From Polytrichum commune (Eukaryota > Streptophyta > Polytrichopsida > Polytrichales > Polytrichaceae): 64,000 bases of DNA. The stretch spans positions 48,109,169-48,173,168 of the forward strand of contig OX485806.1 in the NCBI GenBank assembly GCA_950295325.1, given 5' to 3'. Positions 36,247 to 48,520 of the stretch are shown piece after piece. The position numbers were made by a program, and so were the translations under genes. Positions within the stretch are counted from its first letter, which is position 1. The number at the start of each line of letters is the position of its first letter. The notes below the pieces were generated by a model, which ran no database searches, had not been told where the DNA came from, and was given only the letters and a program-made list of their open reading frames with translations.

Positions 36247-38735
36247 TGTGGTGCTTTTGGGCACCCCCCTCCGAGGGAGCCTAAAAGTACCGCACAAGCC
36301 CTTCGGTGAGGGTGGCCTGCCTTGGTAGGTGCCCAAGCCGAACCCGGGTGTTATGATATTTAATATGTGTTTTGTGTTTGTGGAGGGATTTGATAATTAC
36401 GTCGTGTCCTTCTGATAGGTTGTGCCTAGATTTTAAGTGCCTAGGATAATTATCACGTTCCCTAACCTAATGCCTAATGCCCTAACGCTCAGACGCAGCA
36501 ACCTCATCCTTGCCGTCCGAAGGATAGTCTTAATCCTCCGAGTTAAGTTTCCGGTTGGTTCTTGCCCACGGGGGTCATACAAATTGTATTGGTTATTAAT
36601 TATTGTTTAACACAGTTTTACCACGAAAATTCAACTTGATGGGACCGGGGAATAAGACAATATGTGTGTTCAACCTGTTGCACAATCGTCAAGGGTTGGG
36701 GCCATCACCTCCAACCCTTGAGGCCAACAACATGGTGGTGGTTTCGTGGGTCATTACTCCCACTTTACCACCTACAAACATACAGAGTGGTCATGCCGGT
36801 GATTAACCCGGCTTCACCACACACGAACGAGTTATAAATGGAAAGCTACTACCACAACACTTCACCGAAAGGCTCCGTACACATGGGAGTTGGAATTCCC
36901 CTCGGCGGCTAGGTAAGTGATGCCCCCTTAGCCTTACATGGATAGTTGGATTGGGGTGAGAATTTACCTTTACCGCGCTTCTTCCATTCCTAAATTGAAG
37001 GGTGTAGAGTTGAAAAGCTTACCGATTGATTTCCATATTGGTTTGGCGATGGTTGGTGTGGAACCCCTACTCCAACGCTTGGCTGCCCACAATACCAACT
37101 CGTACACGCCAACCTTGGATGGACGAACCTCTTCTCGTAAGGCAGTAGACACCCCTTCGCTTAAGCGGCCACAACTTTTCCTCACAAGCTTCAATTGGAA
37201 CAATTATTAGTAATCTAGAAAGCTAACAAAAAGAACTACCAGTCATGCACTTATCAAGGCAATTGCATGTATTTTCTTAAAGATATGAGCTTACAAAGTC
37301 AGCTTTTAGAATTCAAGAGACAGCTGGGATACCTTCATTCAAACATACATAACTTTTCCTTATTAACAACCTTAGATTTTCTAGAAACCTTAAAATTAGA
37401 TCTACAATTGTCCCAAATATCAAAACAACTGCATGTTTCCTCATGCGGGTATGAGCTTACAAAGTCAGTTCTTATATTTTAGGAGGTAGCTAGGATATTT
37501 TCATTCAAACATTCATAAGTCTCAGTCCTTACTTTTTATTGTATCAAACTTATACTTTCTAGAAAACTAACAACAAGAACTATAAGTCATTTAAATATGA
37601 AAGCAAATAGATCATTTTTCTGTTAGTTATGCACTTGCAAAGTCAGTACTTGTAGTTTAAGAGGTAGCTAAAACATCTTCAATAAAACACTCTTAACTTT
37701 CACACATCAGATTAGATTCTAGCATGCTTACACATTCTAGTAAACTAACAATAAAACTTATAGCACGCTTAAATACCAAAGAAATTGAATGATTTTTCTT
37801 TTAGTTATGCGTTTGCAAAGTCAACGCTTGTAATTTAAGAGGCAGCTGAGACACCTTCATTCAAACACTCATAACGGTTACTCCCTAAATCAAATTCTTA
37901 CAATTTTAGGTTTTTTGGAAAACTTATATACAGGCTACATTCACTTAGAATCTGAAGGCTACATTGTAATTTTTGTGTCCACTACACTTGCTTGGAAGTG
38001 GCACAACTACTTAGGGGTGTGTTCAAAAACACTCTACCTTCTTTCAAGAGTTCTTACTATAAGAATTCTAACTTATACCTATATTGAATAAATGAGAATG
38101 TTTTTTCTCCTTCTTACGACAATTCTAGAGGGCTCCGCCGTGCAAAAAATGAAAATGTGGAGAGATGATTGAAATGAGAAGAATGGGTTTTTTTATCACC
38201 CTTCAAATAAAGGGTTGGGCCCCTTCTCCCTTTCGTTTACCGAGGGGTCCCGTTCCTTGAACGGTGGCAACCAAGGCCTCGGAGGAAAATAGGGGTGAAG
38301 GATGTCATCTCGCACCCCACTTGCTCAAGCCTTTAGGAAGGTTTTTCATTTCCGTTTGAAATTTGTTTTAGGTTGGCAAGGGTGGCAACATGGCCCCCTT
38401 GCCCTAGTTGGCAAAATCCCTTACGCTCGTAGTTGTCATTTTTTCTTTCTTTCTTGGCCGCTTTCGGAATTATCCTTGTTTTACCGTCGCTTGACTTTTG
38501 TTTGTTTGATTTGATTGTTCCTAACTAAACCTACCTACTTACTAGCCCACTACTTTTATACTCCCGATTTGGATAAAAGGCATGTCCCTTTTACCCCAAA
38601 GGTAAAACACCCCTAGCTAACCTACCTTAATCTAAAATATTTTTTGCTAAATTTCTTTATTACTAATCTAATGATTTTGCTAAAATACCTCAATTGTGAG
38701 CCAAATTGTTGTTGGGGGCAATTTTGACGCTCACA
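36247..38735 (-). mobile_element. R1-related LTR in inverted orientation (copy 3)
   Basis: On the minus strand it runs from TGTGAGCGTCAAAATTGCCC (38735) to GGGTGCCCAAAAGCACCACA (36247). The 3-prime 700 bases match R1 copies 1 and 2 closely; the 5-prime part is divergent and contains repeated GAGCTTACAAAGTCAG-like blocks about 170 bases apart (37285-37880). Flanking pentamers do not match. Confidence 0.6.
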
Positions 38736-39199
38736 TGTATAGTATAATCATGCATTGTGTCTATACAATGCCACAAATGGCGGTTGCAGGATTGGTGGCG
38801 GAAGTGGACAAGACCTTATATTGGTGATTTTGTGGGGAGTCGGGCCACACTAAGAAATAATATTCATTTAAACAAAAGAAAACCCAATTGTAAGAAACTG
38901 AAGCGGGAGACAAGTTTCTCTACTAAGAAACATGTAGGATTTTGGAAATGAAAATATTTTTGTCTTCTTTGGCCGTGGCAGGCTACTGCAAACATCCTTG
39001 CCTTTGAGGATCTCTAAAAAGTGGCCAAAACAGCGAGCGAGGTTTGCCGCGGAGGCCATTGCGTCTTGTGATGCACACACCTTAGATGATGGGGGCCCTC
39101 CAGATCTTATGACTCACGTGTATTTGCAAAAGTAGCTTACCTGTTCGATGTAGTTGCTAGACATGCTTGCGAGTATCAATGTATTCGACCAGATATTGT

Positions 39200-39744
39200 A
39201 TGTAAAGTGAATTTTGGTAATCAATTGGACTGGGCGCAACATTACTCGGGTTGCTTCCCGTTGTGATAATGAATTTGTGGCCACAAATAGTTATAATTGG
39301 CGTGAGGCTTGCCCAGGAGTTGGGATTGAAGGCTGAGGACTTGCCCATTCACCATCGTTACATCCATTGGCCATGTGGAATGAGCCATTGGTTATATTGG
39401 GAGCCATTACAGTTTAGTTTCCAAGTGCATCACGAAGATCCAACTGGACCTCTTTTTTTCAGGTGTGCGGTAACGAATGCGACCAACTATGACATTTTAG
39501 TTGGTTAGCATGCACTCTACACCCTCGGTTTTGGTTTACACAATTGGATTGAGGAGGCGTGGATCCGACCAAGATGGCCAAAGGGAGCTTATTCTTGTGG
39601 CGCTCAAAGCAGCCACGACCATAGCTCCAGTAACTATGGTTTTCGATGTGATGCTATTATAAACACATTGCCTTGTGGTTCTACCTTATTGAAGAAGACA
39701 CTCATGGAAAATATTGTGGATCAACGGGAAATGACACCTAAGGG
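39200..39744 (+). pseudogene. gypsy retropepsin-like and downstream region
   Basis: Frames read RLAQELGLKAEDLPIHHR and CAVTNATNYDILVG, then a stop and HALYTLGFGLHNWIEEAWIR. YDILVG followed by an aliphatic segment fits the C-terminal half of a retroviral-type aspartic protease (usual form YDhhLG). The catalytic DTG/DSG is not seen. The last 186 bases (39559-39744) are repeated to the right of the R2 insertion. Assignment depends on position before the methyltransferase and RT. Confidence 0.5.
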
Positions 39745-41763
39745 TGTAAGCCCTAAACCCCCACCCCTTTGCATCGTAGTCCGGGTGGGAGCCTGGGACT
39801 CACATGTAATCATTCGACACCATTGCTTCTTATGAGTTAGTTGTTGGATTGTGCAAGTGCAATCATGCAATACCCAACTTTTTATTTAATGCCACAAGGT
39901 TCCGAGTATTTAGAAATACTCCGATTACTCATGGTCATCCTAGAACAATAAATCCACATTCACACACAAGGTGAGCCAATGTACTATCCTAACTTAGCCC
40001 AATAAATTAGAGGTAGCACCACCATAACAATTGGTTGGCTTCCACTTGTTTCCCCACTTTGACTAATGCCCCAATGACGTCTTCCCAACCTCCCACATAC
40101 AACTCCAATCTACAGCCACCCCTAACCTCTAATTATCGTGGCTTCTGGCCTAATTTCCTACTGGCACTTAACCCCCAACTACTCTCTCAATTAATCCCCC
40201 CGTCCGACATTGCTGAATTCACTTCTGTTCCAGCAACACTGGGCTTATATCCAGCAGCCCACTGTTGATGTTGTCTTCATCCTCGGCAGCTGGAATCCCT
40301 CAGAGTTACATGAGCCCATACCCACTTACGTCCCAGCCTCGTCTCAGGCTACTTCCCCTCAGACCCTCTCCCGGATTCTTACTACTGCGGAACCACTCCG
40401 CTGGCACCCAGAGACTGAATGCTTGAATGTCTTGGCAGTCCCCTCCTTCTGATACCTACTGCAACAACAAACACGGCATTTCCCGTTCCTTGCCCGTGAA
40501 GGACCGAATCCTTGAGTTCGTCCGTGGAATCCTGAGCTCTTGATGAGGTTAGTCTTTGAGTGTTTGATTCTGACAGGTGCTACATTCTCTCCCCCCCTGC
40601 TCAATTCGGGATGAATCTAATGGCAATGTCTCCGAATGCCGTCCACGCTCCTCCGAATTGAGTTCCGAACCTTGCCCAGCTGAACTGAATGTGCTGGCCA
40701 TTACTCCCCCTAGGCTCAACCCAATGTCGCCCTTACTACGGTTCATCGCCTTCACCCCTTCCCTCTGATGCTCCCACAGGGTACCCCTTTTTCCCTCCTC
40801 CTTGATTTCCCAGGCACCTCCCATTCTGTAGTTGCTCCTAGCAGTCCCGCCTCACCTCCTGGCTGCCGACGCCATTACCCATAGTCACATTCTCTAGTTT
40901 TTTTCCCAGGCAACCCCTTGTGAAGCAATTACCCACCGAATCCAGAAGGAGGTGTTCTCGAACTCTCCACAGCGCCTTGCCCCCTCCTCCTTGCGGCAGC
41001 TCCCAGCCACCTGTGTGTGTCTCCCCTCCGAGGTCAACTGGCTGATAGTCGGCATTGCTATAGCTCATTCACGTGCAGCCACCGAGTCCTCCAAAGGGCC
41101 TAGTGCCCTTTCCCGAATGCCTCACCTCCTCCCGATGAGCCAGGTCTCACTTCGGTTGCAAGAGATTGGTTGCTAACCAAAATGGTTCTCTGTTTTGACC
41201 TCCCAGCTGCGTGCATTGATCTCTCAACTCCATGCCTGATTCTTGTGCTCGATTTGCTGCCATTCCTGTGGCGGCAATCCTAATGCGAACCTCACATGGC
41301 CCTTGTTGCGGCTCAATCTTGCATCACGCCGCTGGTGGCATCTGCTCTTGGCCGCTTCCTCTCTTCACCATGCTGTCCCGTAACCAAAAATCCAGAACCC
41401 CTAGAGCCACCGAGAGTCCACTGTTCGGAGTTGGGAAGGTTATCCGGATCTCAGTGACCCACCCCCTAATTCAAACACTAATTTATCCTAAAACCCTTAA
41501 CTCGACCCCCCAACTAACTTATTACCATCTAAATTGGCTCCAAACAGATCTTAACTCTCCCTAATCAATCAATTAATTCCCAACTAATTCGTCAAGACTG
41601 GAGTTACCCAAGTCATCTCCACGCCAGTTCTTAACTCAACTCAAACCTAAACACGAAAGCTTAACTCTTTTTATCCTTTTGAATATTTCAACATCAATCT
41701 AAAGCCTAAGTTTCCAATGAATTAAAGGTCAAAACCATATGTGGGCCTAACATTGGGCTCACA
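39745..41763 (+). mobile_element. R2 family LTR (copy B) inserted in the gypsy polyprotein
   Basis: Starts TGTAAGCCCTAAACCCCCAC and ends ACATTGGGCTCACA, with the R2-specific TTTGCATCGTAGTCCGGGTG after the start. Instead of a 5-bp duplication, the flanks share about 185 bases (39559-39744 and 41765-41947). Short open frames inside it are not considered coding. Confidence 0.8.
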
Positions 41764-41947
41764 GGTGGATCCGACCAGGATCTTCTGTCGGGGACTACGA
41801 CCATAGCCACGACCATAGCACCGTTATCTATGGTTTTTTTAATGTGATGTTATTGTAAACACATTGCCTTCTGGCTCCGCCTTATTGAAAGACACATTGG
41901 CACTCATGGAAAATATTGAGGTCCAATGGAAGATGACACCTAAAGGT
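41764..41947 (+). repeat. second copy of the 185-bp gypsy segment flanking R2 copy B
   Basis: Direct repeat of 39559-39744: shared blocks are GTGGATCCGACCA, GCCACGACCATAGC, AACACATTGCCTT and GACACCTAA. The two copies differ by many substitutions and small indels, so they are not a recent target duplication. Confidence 0.8.
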
Positions 41948-42059
41948 GCATTGGTGTGCCATCCCAAGGGTCATCTTCTTCCTTAGCGTGATTCTGCGGA
42001 GCTACTCCGAAGATGTGATGACATTGTCCTCTTTCTACGTTCTACGATACTAGTCATAC

Positions 42060-43077
42060 TAGATACCCCATTGCCGTTAGCATATTTCATTCCATGGAGG
42101 CCGCTAGACGAGGGGATCATTTTGGTGTAACTGTTAGGTAACATCAACATAGGATTGGCGGTTATGTTGGAGGTTGGCCTCATGGTTTGACAGTATGTTT
42201 ATGTCCACCCGTGTGGCTCATCACCATTTACACCAATTTATGGTGTTGTACCCATAGTAGTTAAACTCAACTACAATCCGTGGGTGATTTGGACGACTTC
42301 CACATAATATTACACATATCAATGAGGAAGACTTGTGAAGGTTGGATCACATGGATCTGGTGATTGCGGGATGGCCATGCTAGGGCCACTCATGTGCTGG
42401 AGCAGGCCAAGGTTTAGTGGATCCCATGTCTAGTCTTTTCAAAGACCTCATCTAGCTCATGGAGTGGTGGTTTGTCCACCAACCTTTCCCTCCTGGGTAC
42501 ATATTTGAAAATGTACCATTGTTAGGAGATTTAGTGTTGGAAAGAAAAAATTATGTTTGTGAATACCTTGGAAATTCCAATTTTTGTGGATGCCGCAAGA
42601 TTTGGTTCGTATTCCCACCGTCCTCAATGATTCTAGACCAACCTCGCACCGCTATCCACTTTAGCTGCAACAATTTTTGTGGTTTCTTCACCTTTTGATT
42701 AGAAGGTGGATGACATCTTGGATCCAAACCGGACCTCTTTGTTGGTTGTTGAGATGATTTACCCCATTGGCATTGGTCAACAAAGTAGGGGCACCATGGA
42801 GGGTTTTTTCAACCTTTATGATTTTTCACAATCAGTTGCATTCCACAATCTGGGGCCTGGTATGATGTGGGATGCTCAGACTAAAATCCACTGTGAACCC
42901 CTTGCCGATGAACGTAAATGTCCTATGGGATTCCAGACTAGAACCACAGTAACTCCTGGCTTTTCATATGCTAACGGCGGTTTGGGTTGGGCCAAGCCAT
43001 GGATCTTAACACCATGGTGTGGATTGTTGGTTTATGCATTGCATTGCAAAGGCATCGTGGTGACTACTTGTTTTTAG
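42060..43077 (+). pseudogene. DNA (cytosine-5) methyltransferase domain, Dnmt3-like, in gypsy pol
   Basis: Catalyses transfer of a methyl group from S-adenosylmethionine to cytosine C5 in intact relatives. Motif I: ILV-stop-LLGNINIGLAVMLEVGL at 42116-42171, matching the LFDGIxTGL plan, then QYVYV. Motif IV: DLVIAGWPC with the catalytic PC at 42375-42380, TAG where CAG (Gln) is expected, then GHSCAGAGQGL and SSLF. Motif VI: FENV (GAA AAT GTA at 42507-42515). Motif VIII: DAARFGSYSHRPQ, then F and TNLAP at 42589-42654, resembling the HRARYFWGNL segment of Dnmt3. Motif IX: ADERKCPMGF at 42904-42933. Motif X: RRFGLGQAMDLNTMVW at 42975-43022. Several frame changes and stops make it inactive. RT follows in the same orientation, so it is part of the retroelement. 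Dnmt3 affinity is a judgement from motifs I and VIII. Confidence 0.85.
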
Positions 43078-43407
43078 GGACAGAGGACTTTGGTAGGGGG
43101 CATAGCGGTCCACATTCATGGAAAAGGGAATTGAAACCATTGTTGTAGAAACCCCAAAAATCTCTCAATCAAGCAGCAAGTGATGGAGGAGCTTTGAGCT
43201 CAACAATTTTATGTTGCTTTGGTTTCCAAGTTATAGAGAAATGAGGCACAAAGTATATATGCATGAATGGTTTCATTTTATTCTCTGCATTCGGTGGTGG
43301 CTTCATCATCACATGTTATTGGTGATGAAGGGAGGCCAAATTCTACTACTAGCATTAAGGTTGGGGGCATGGTTAATGCGCCCTCCTCTTAGTCGCAGTT
43401 AAAGTTT

Positions 43408-44430
43408 GTGCCAACATCAGGTGGTTCTCCTTTGGTGGAAAGCGTGACTACAAAGTTTGATGAGTGGCCATTGGAATTAGGCATTCATCTCATTAGTGTT
43501 GGGACACAAAAAATACGAGCATTCATTTGCTCCTACTGTAGGTGTCTTACTTTAAGCTTTCAAGATGTTGAAGCCTACAAAGGAAAATCCATCCACATTC
43601 AATTGGAGGAGGACCAACCTATTTTTTGGAAACCTTAATAGGCTTGTTGCCGAGAGCTTTGGGCAACAAGGTTGATCAAATTTCTCAATGGAAAGTATGG
43701 TTGGGCTACAGTTATGCCATCAAACAATAATATACTATGCAATTGGACAGAGAAACGGATGTGCAGGAATTACCATCTAGTTAACCAAAAGACCAAGTCG
43801 AATTGATATCCCGTGCCAATCTCAAAGGAGTTGTTCAATATCATCGAATTTTTTGAGTCTTTAGCACCCTACCCTAGACTTGAGATCCCACTATCGCCAG
43901 CTCCCATTACTTGTGGGAGATCTTGCGGAAAATTATATTTTGGAAATTCATTATGATGGAAAGGATAAACTATATCATTGGAAGTTTCTTCCATTTGGCT
44001 TGAAGAATTCACCTACTAAGTTTTAGAGAGTGATGGTATTTTCTCGCTTGCTCTTTGCTCGGTGTTACATTGATGATGTGATCATTTTCAATAAGACACC
44101 ATAAGAGCATGTGAGGCATCTCCAAGTCATTTTTGTACGATTGTAGCGTTGGGGATTGCGTTTGCACCATGGCATGTGCAAGTTTTTCCATGATTGACTA
44201 GCATGCCTTGGGCATATGATTATCCCAAGAGGTCTTGGGGTGCAACAAGTTAAGGTGGACGCTTTGCAAAATATTATGACACCGGTCAATGTGCTGAGAC
44301 TTCATGCTTTTTTGGGCTTGGCAAATTATTAGCGTCAATCTTTCAAGAACTTTAGCTTCATCGCTAGGCCTCTTACCATTCTCACAAGCAAGGACCTTGA
44401 ACTTGGAGTTATGGGCAACAACATGCATTT
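43408..44430 (+). pseudogene. Ty3/gypsy reverse transcriptase
   Basis: The N-terminal part reads VEAYKGKSIHIQLEEDQPIF and, in another frame, NGKYGWATVMPS and NWTEKRMCRNY. The core reads YHWKFLPFGLKNSPTKF (43973-44023) and the catalytic RCYIDDVIIF with YIDD at 44066-44077 intact. The connection region reads LHHGMCKFF, LGHMIIPRGLGVQQ and AFLGLANY. Stops occur at several Gln, Glu and Tyr positions. It lies about 330 bases downstream of the methyltransferase. Confidence 0.92.
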
Positions 44431-44439
44431 GAGACATTA

Positions 44440-44954
44440 AAGCATAGACTGGGTGTGGCTCCACTGCTTAGACGTCCATATGTTTCCAAATATTTTGAGT
44501 TGCATACAAACTAGAGTTCGTTGGATTTGAGAACAATTCTCACTCAGATGGATGATTATGGCCGGGAGTATGTTGTTGCTTAAGCTTCGCGGGGTAACAA
44601 CACTACGGAAGCCAATTATTCGTGTTATGAGAGAAAACATTGGCAGAGGTGTAGGCTATTGACCATTTCCAGCCATATCTCTATGGTCAGCGTTTTAATT
44701 TGGTGACTGACCATCAACCTTTACGGTGGCTCATGGAGTCGGATAAGCTTACTGGCAAGTTTGCCATGTTCGTTTTATTCCTCCAAGAGTACAACTTTGA
44801 GGTGGTACACCGTGTCGGTGTTACCAACTTGGATGCAAATGGATTCTCATGCAATCCAAGCCCTTCGAACGAGGAGTTGGAGCCCATCAATGTGCGATTT
44901 GAAAAAAATGAGTTGCATGAAATAAATGAGGTGGTGTTGCATGTGACCTTATAG
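44440..44954 (+). pseudogene. Ty3/gypsy RNase H
   Basis: LVTDHQPLRWLMESDKLTG, LQEYNFEVVHRVGVTNLDAN and FSCNPSPSNEELE are the typical C-terminal half of gypsy RNase H. Upstream, frames show REYVVA and ANYSCYE-like pieces broken by stops. It continues directly from the RT. The frame ends at a TAG at 44952-44954; no integrase coding follows. Confidence 0.88.
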
Positions 44955-45480
44955 TGTGATACATTAAAGTTTTTGGTGATTTCACATTATGTGAAATCGA
45001 TGAGGTGCACCTCATTTTGGAGGACACCTTCGTTGAAATTCACACGGTAAATGTGATGCGCAAGTCGATGCGGTTGTGGTGTGCCATGATGGCAAATAAA
45101 ATATTGAGTTTGAAATTGACAAAGACTCCTATGGTAGGGGGAGCCAAATCGAATGTGATTTTAATGGACCAAATAAATAATGTACAATTAGTGGTCCTGG
45201 TTTGATTAGAGCAACTCCAAATAACTCATGGGGAGGCTAGGAAAGATGGGTCTCCCTTTAAACACATTTTTGGGGTTTTGACAAGGTACGAAGATGTACT
45301 CACCAAAGGGTTGCTCAAAAACTTGCGTATTATTTCCAATTATCGATCTCCAATTATTGCGGCTCAACGTCATTTTTAGGCATCGCTAGAAACCTCCTCA
45401 ATGCCCCAAAACTTCTCGTAATCCATGTATTGTTGGTCATGTGAAGAGGCTCAAGATTATTTGAAAGGTCGCGAAGCAAG

Positions 45481-47463
45481 CCATTGATTGAACCTCGTAG
45501 TCTCCAAATCCTTGTTTTTCTCAGCCCTAGGGGGGTCGGGAAAACAATACAGAGAGAAAACAGAAAGAATTTTTCTCATGCAATTCCAGCTCACTGCAAT
45601 TGAACCATGATCTCCAATTTTTATTAAACAATGCATTATACTAGAAAGGAAAATTCATAAGTTGTAAAAAAACCCATTTTCTTTTCACTACATCAAAATA
45701 CTTCCTCACAATTTGCGATGCTCTACAACTAGGAAATGGAATTTTGATCCACTACCTTGTGATTCAACCCTACTCAATTTCCACAACCCTTTGCAACCGT
45801 AGTGCTGCACACAACTCGGCCCTTGTCAACAAACATCATCTCCAACACGGCACCCATATCTTCCTCCCCTGATCTTGTTTCAAAATCTCACCATGTGCTA
45901 AGACCTCCGATCCAAGGCCCCAATCTCTACAACAAAAAAAATTGCCCCCAAGAGATCCAACACAAGTAAGAGGACAATTCATCACCCATGTTTATTCTAG
46001 TCTTTGTATTGGAAACTCCCCTCCGAACATGATTTTGACGTGCCTTTAGCTCCTTTCAATTTTCCTACTAGAGATAGCCACCCTTGAGGCCACACCCAAA
46101 ATCCTTTTTCTCCTCTCCCAAAAGAACAATATCTTCAAGCTCGCATACCAGATTATGTAATGGAGTTGCTTGAAACTTCATAAAACTTCCCAATGCAACA
46201 ATGCTTCTTCTTGCTGCCTCTCTTTCTCCTTCTCCCCTTCCTTGCCTAATAAGCCTCTCCAATTCCATTTTTTTCCCGCGTTTCCAGGTGTTTCGAGGCA
46301 GACCGAAGGGAAAAAATGAATTTTTATTTTACTTATTTTATTCTCTTAATTCCTTTTAATTTCACTTAATTTAACTCAATTTATTCTTAACTTTGGTCAT
46401 TCCAAGCTTTCAAAATTATTCAAGTTTTTAATTGTAATTTCACCTCCAACATTGCATTGTCTTGTGTTAATTAAGCATGGGGGCACAATCTTGGGCTCCA
46501 TAAAAACCTCAAAAAAATTAGTGTCAATAACAAATTGGATAGGTTTTAATGACATCATAGGTTGATGTGGCAGGTGAAAATGAGTTCGAGGTTGAGGTTG
46601 AACTTGTGTTCTTAAACAAACGTTATCATGTGTTGTGTTTGAAGGGGTTGCATGTTCCTATGGAGTGTTTTCATGTGAAAAACCACCACAATCATTGTTT
46701 GGCATGTTGATCCTCCTTGGAACAACTTTAAAATCTAGTTTGCATCTTTCAAAATATAACAAGTGTGCTTCACTAGTAGGGGCAATGCCTTGGAGTGAAA
46801 TTCGTAAAAAACATTTATGTCAAATCTTTACATCATTTGGCGTCATAGTTATATTTTCCTTTGGCATCCATATTTCTTTTAATATTTTCACTATCATCTT
46901 CTTTATATTTTTTTAAACGTCTTCCACGTCACTTATTATCTCGTCCTCCTCAACTTGTCCATGTGTTGGCACATTTGCCATTAGTTTTTTTCCTTTTGGG
47001 AACAACAATTTATTCCTCAATTTTGAGAGGTATGTATTGTTTATATTTACCACAATATTTTGGGCCATGCTAGCAAGGTTGTTGATTGATTGTGGCATTC
47101 CCTCATCCTCAAGTAATTCCTACAAAGTAACTAGAACACGGGGTGGCAAACGTTGTAATTAAACAACAAAAAATTATTTTATTGAGGAACAAAATCTCAT
47201 CAACTTCATCAAATGTTTGGGCATCCCCATCCTTTGGGAACAAGATCGGACAAAAGTCTCAAAGATTAGGTTTTTTGGAGTTCTCAACCATTGTTTGGAA
47301 TGTGGCAAAGAGTTGTTTGTTGGCTTTTAGCATATGCAGGAACCACAAAGATTCATCATAAATCAATGCAACAAAACCAAAAAAAATGACTTCAAAATAT
47401 AAATACATGTGGATCTATAGGAATTTACCAACACATTTTCATAGGAAAGATATCTCGGGAAAG
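45481..47463. other. AT-rich DNA with unidentified minus-strand frames
   Basis: On the minus strand, frames at 47361-46913 (for example LASMAQNIVVNINNTYLSKL) and 46268-46068 have coding-like composition but are broken and match no family I recognise. No LTR ends are evident. Confidence 0.35.
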
Positions 47464-47628
47464 CGCCCCACTCAAATTGCCATATCTCCCCCACCTATAA
47501 ACTAAGAGGTTTGCAGTATGGGGAACTTACCATTACCATGGTGGAATGCAAAGAATTAGCACTTGTGACCCTTGCTAGAATTGAAAAGTGGTCAAGATAA
47601 TTAAGGGGAGCTAGCAAAGGTTGTGACA
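47464..47628 (-). mobile_element. R3 LTR fragment (copy 4)
   Basis: From about 47497 to 47628 the sequence matches the first 130 bases of R3 in reverse, ending GGTTGTGACA (R3 5-prime end with CpG decay). Just before it, GCGCCCCACTCAAATTGCCA (47464-47483) is an internal R3 segment in the opposite orientation, so the fragment is rearranged. Confidence 0.65.
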
Positions 47629-48194
47629 TGTGGTATCAAAGCAGGGTTTCAACTTTTTAGCTAGTAGATTGAAAAAGAAATGGCTAACAAATTTGTTGGT
47701 GGTGATGGTGAGCCCACGGGTTTCTAAAAGATTGTGATGCTCAAAATGGAACAAAGATCATGTCTAGGTGGATTTTGACTACACCATTGACTTTAATGGC
47801 AATGGTGGGGTTCATGGTAGATTTGGTGGGGAAATGGAAGAGTCCTTTGGAAAGGGCTTCGGCAAACCTTAAAGAGAATTTGGGGCTAGATTACTGAATG
47901 CACATAAGAATTTGGAAAATAATGATATTGAATTGAAACGCCTTTTCTTAGGTGGGGTTCAAATGTGGGTGGTGAATGCCATGTTCAAGATCCCAAAGTT
48001 TCTCGACGACGTGGCGGGAATCATCAAGATTGCCAAGCATTGAAACCGCTTACCTCGGAAAAATATCGGGTGGCACCTCACCACAAAATGGCTTGAGCCA
48101 AAGAACATAAGAAGTTTGGGCCATTATACCAACACAATAGACAAGCCAAAAACACAACTTCCAACGATGGAAATGTTGGAAGAAGGCCACCTAA

Positions 48195-48520
48195 AGTTGG
48201 AAAAAGAATATAGCTTTGTGATACCAAGGCAAATCATGTTGATACCACGAACATAATGTAACAAGGTATCTTTGTAGGACCAAGGCAAATCATGTTGGTG
48301 CCATGGACGGAGTGTAAGAAGGCGGCTTTGTAGTACCAAAGCAAATATTGCACGTGGCGTGGACAGAATGTAAAAGGTGGTTTGTCGTACTAAGTCAACG
48401 CATGTTTGTGTAGTGGACAAAATGTTGCAAAATGGCCTTGTAAAACCAATGCAAATCATGCCGTTGTCGCGAACCAAATGATAGACAGTGGCGTTGTCGC
48501 CAAGGCAAAGATTTTTATAC
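48195..48520. repeat. minisatellite of about 60-65-bp units
   Basis: About five units of the type TACCAAGGCAAATCATGTTG then GTGCCATGGACAGAATGTAA. Copies diverge by substitutions and small indels. It lies between the gag-like and RT parts of the second gypsy remnant. Confidence 0.65.

Larger units (their letters stand above)
38736..45480 (+). mobile_element. Ty3/gypsy retrotransposon remnant encoding a cytosine methyltransferase
   Basis: A plus-strand polyprotein remnant in the order protease-like, methyltransferase, reverse transcriptase, RNase H, all broken by stops and frameshifts. An R2 LTR (39745-41763) interrupts it just upstream of the methyltransferase. No own LTRs could be paired, and integrase is not recognisable. 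After RNase H (from about 44956), the sequence resembles 48710-49000 in the next gypsy remnant, so the 3-prime part may be a recombinant join. Confidence 0.75.
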
